Positions 63,459 through 64,000 of a DNA stretch of 64,000 nucleotides are shown in pieces. This DNA is from Arbacia lixula. Taxonomy: Eukaryota; Echinodermata; Echinoidea; Arbacioida; Arbaciidae. The position numbers and the translations under genes are program-made. The first letter of the stretch is position 1; every line of letters begins with the position of its first letter. The notes beneath the pieces are model-generated. The model worked only from the letters and a program-made list of their open reading frames with translations. It was not told the origin of the DNA and made no database searches. The stretch spans positions 20,514,438-20,578,437 of the forward strand of contig OZ022588.1 of assembly GCA_963669155.1 (NCBI GenBank), in the 5' to 3' direction.

Positions 63459-64000
63459 ATGACTTATTACCATACACCCGGTGATTGGAGTAAACTTATT
63501 ACTTAAAAGATGGTTACTAAACGATCTGTTTGTACACTGAAATTCACAGTTTCTTCATCACTTATACAGTGATATATCGGTACCCAAAATGTGTGATGGA
63601 TGTGCAAAAAAAAAATGAAGTGACATTTTTAAAATGAAATACATTGTATAAGATATTTCTATACAATATAAGTAAGATAAGTAGCAAGTAAACTCGTGAA
63701 AGGTTTAATGACTTACTTAATACTAGCTTCATGACTTATTAGCACACCGGGTGATTGTAGTAAAATTATTATTTCAGAGATGGTTCTACAGCAGAAGGAT
63801 CTGTTAATACACTGAAATTAACAATTTATTCATCGCCTTTTACTTCATTCATTTACTTCATTTACTACTTTACTTTTATTTCATCATTATTACAATAATG
63901 CAGATAATAATAATGCAGAACATGGTGATACAGTAGTGATATACCCAAAATATGTGATAGATGTGGTGCAAAAAAAGTGAATTGCCATTTTTATTATGCG
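63459..64000. repeat. Direct duplication of about 200 bp
   Basis: GACTTATTACCATACACCCG...GATCTGTTTGTACACTGAAA at 63459 recurs as GACTTATTAGCACACCGGGT...GATCTGTTAATACACTGAAA at 63731. Both copies continue to CCCAAAATRTGTGATRGATGTG and a poly-A-rich end. The second copy runs to the window edge. Confidence 0.75.

Overview
This is eukaryotic nuclear DNA from an animal, AT-rich, with short exons, GT-AG introns of about 0.5 to 8 kb and many non-autonomous transposons. The three recognisable proteins are close to vertebrate orthologues. The repeat content (TTAA-flanked foldback elements, a 157-bp core-repeat element with an ACGG tail, tRNA-like SINE fragments, many TACATGTA words) suggests a marine invertebrate, most likely a deuterostome such as an echinoderm. 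That placement is inference. No operon, phage, CRISPR array or bacterial gene is present.

Four genes could be assembled exon by exon, with splice sites and reading phase agreeing at every junction. (1) Minus strand, 6371 to 170: a CD20/MS4A-like four-pass membrane protein with a very long, disordered C-terminal tail, about 755 aa. The family subtype is not recognised. (2) Minus strand, 36954 to 17015: DOLPP1, dolichyl-diphosphate phosphatase, 8 exons, 244 aa. (3) Plus strand, 39805 to 53772: a GPR107/GPR108-type seven-pass Golgi protein, 14 exons, 668 aa, with a furin-type site and a hexapeptide repeat in its luminal part. (4) Plus strand, 58308 to 61248: ISCA1, mitochondrial iron-sulfur cluster assembly, 3 exons, 128 aa.

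Layout: 1-6.4 kb tetraspan gene; 6.4-15.5 kb non-coding DNA with CT/CA microsatellites and transposon remnants; 15.55-15.91 kb an 11-bp minisatellite; 17.0-37.0 kb DOLPP1, mostly intron; 37.0-39.8 kb a head-to-head intergenic region shared by DOLPP1 and GPR107; 39.8-53.8 kb GPR107; 53.8-58.3 kb its 3' flank; 58.3-61.2 kb ISCA1; 61.2-64.0 kb its 3' flank.

The genes do not form a pathway. DOLPP1 recycles dolichyl diphosphate for N-glycosylation in the ER, GPR107 acts in Golgi/endosome trafficking, and ISCA1 acts in mitochondria. Their linkage may be old, since the human orthologues of all three are on chromosome 9. No undescribed multi-gene system was found. The most notable items are the core-repeat mobile element with nuclear-receptor-like half-sites, the indel-free 11-bp minisatellite, repeated copies of an exon end in the tetraspan gene, and several foldback elements.
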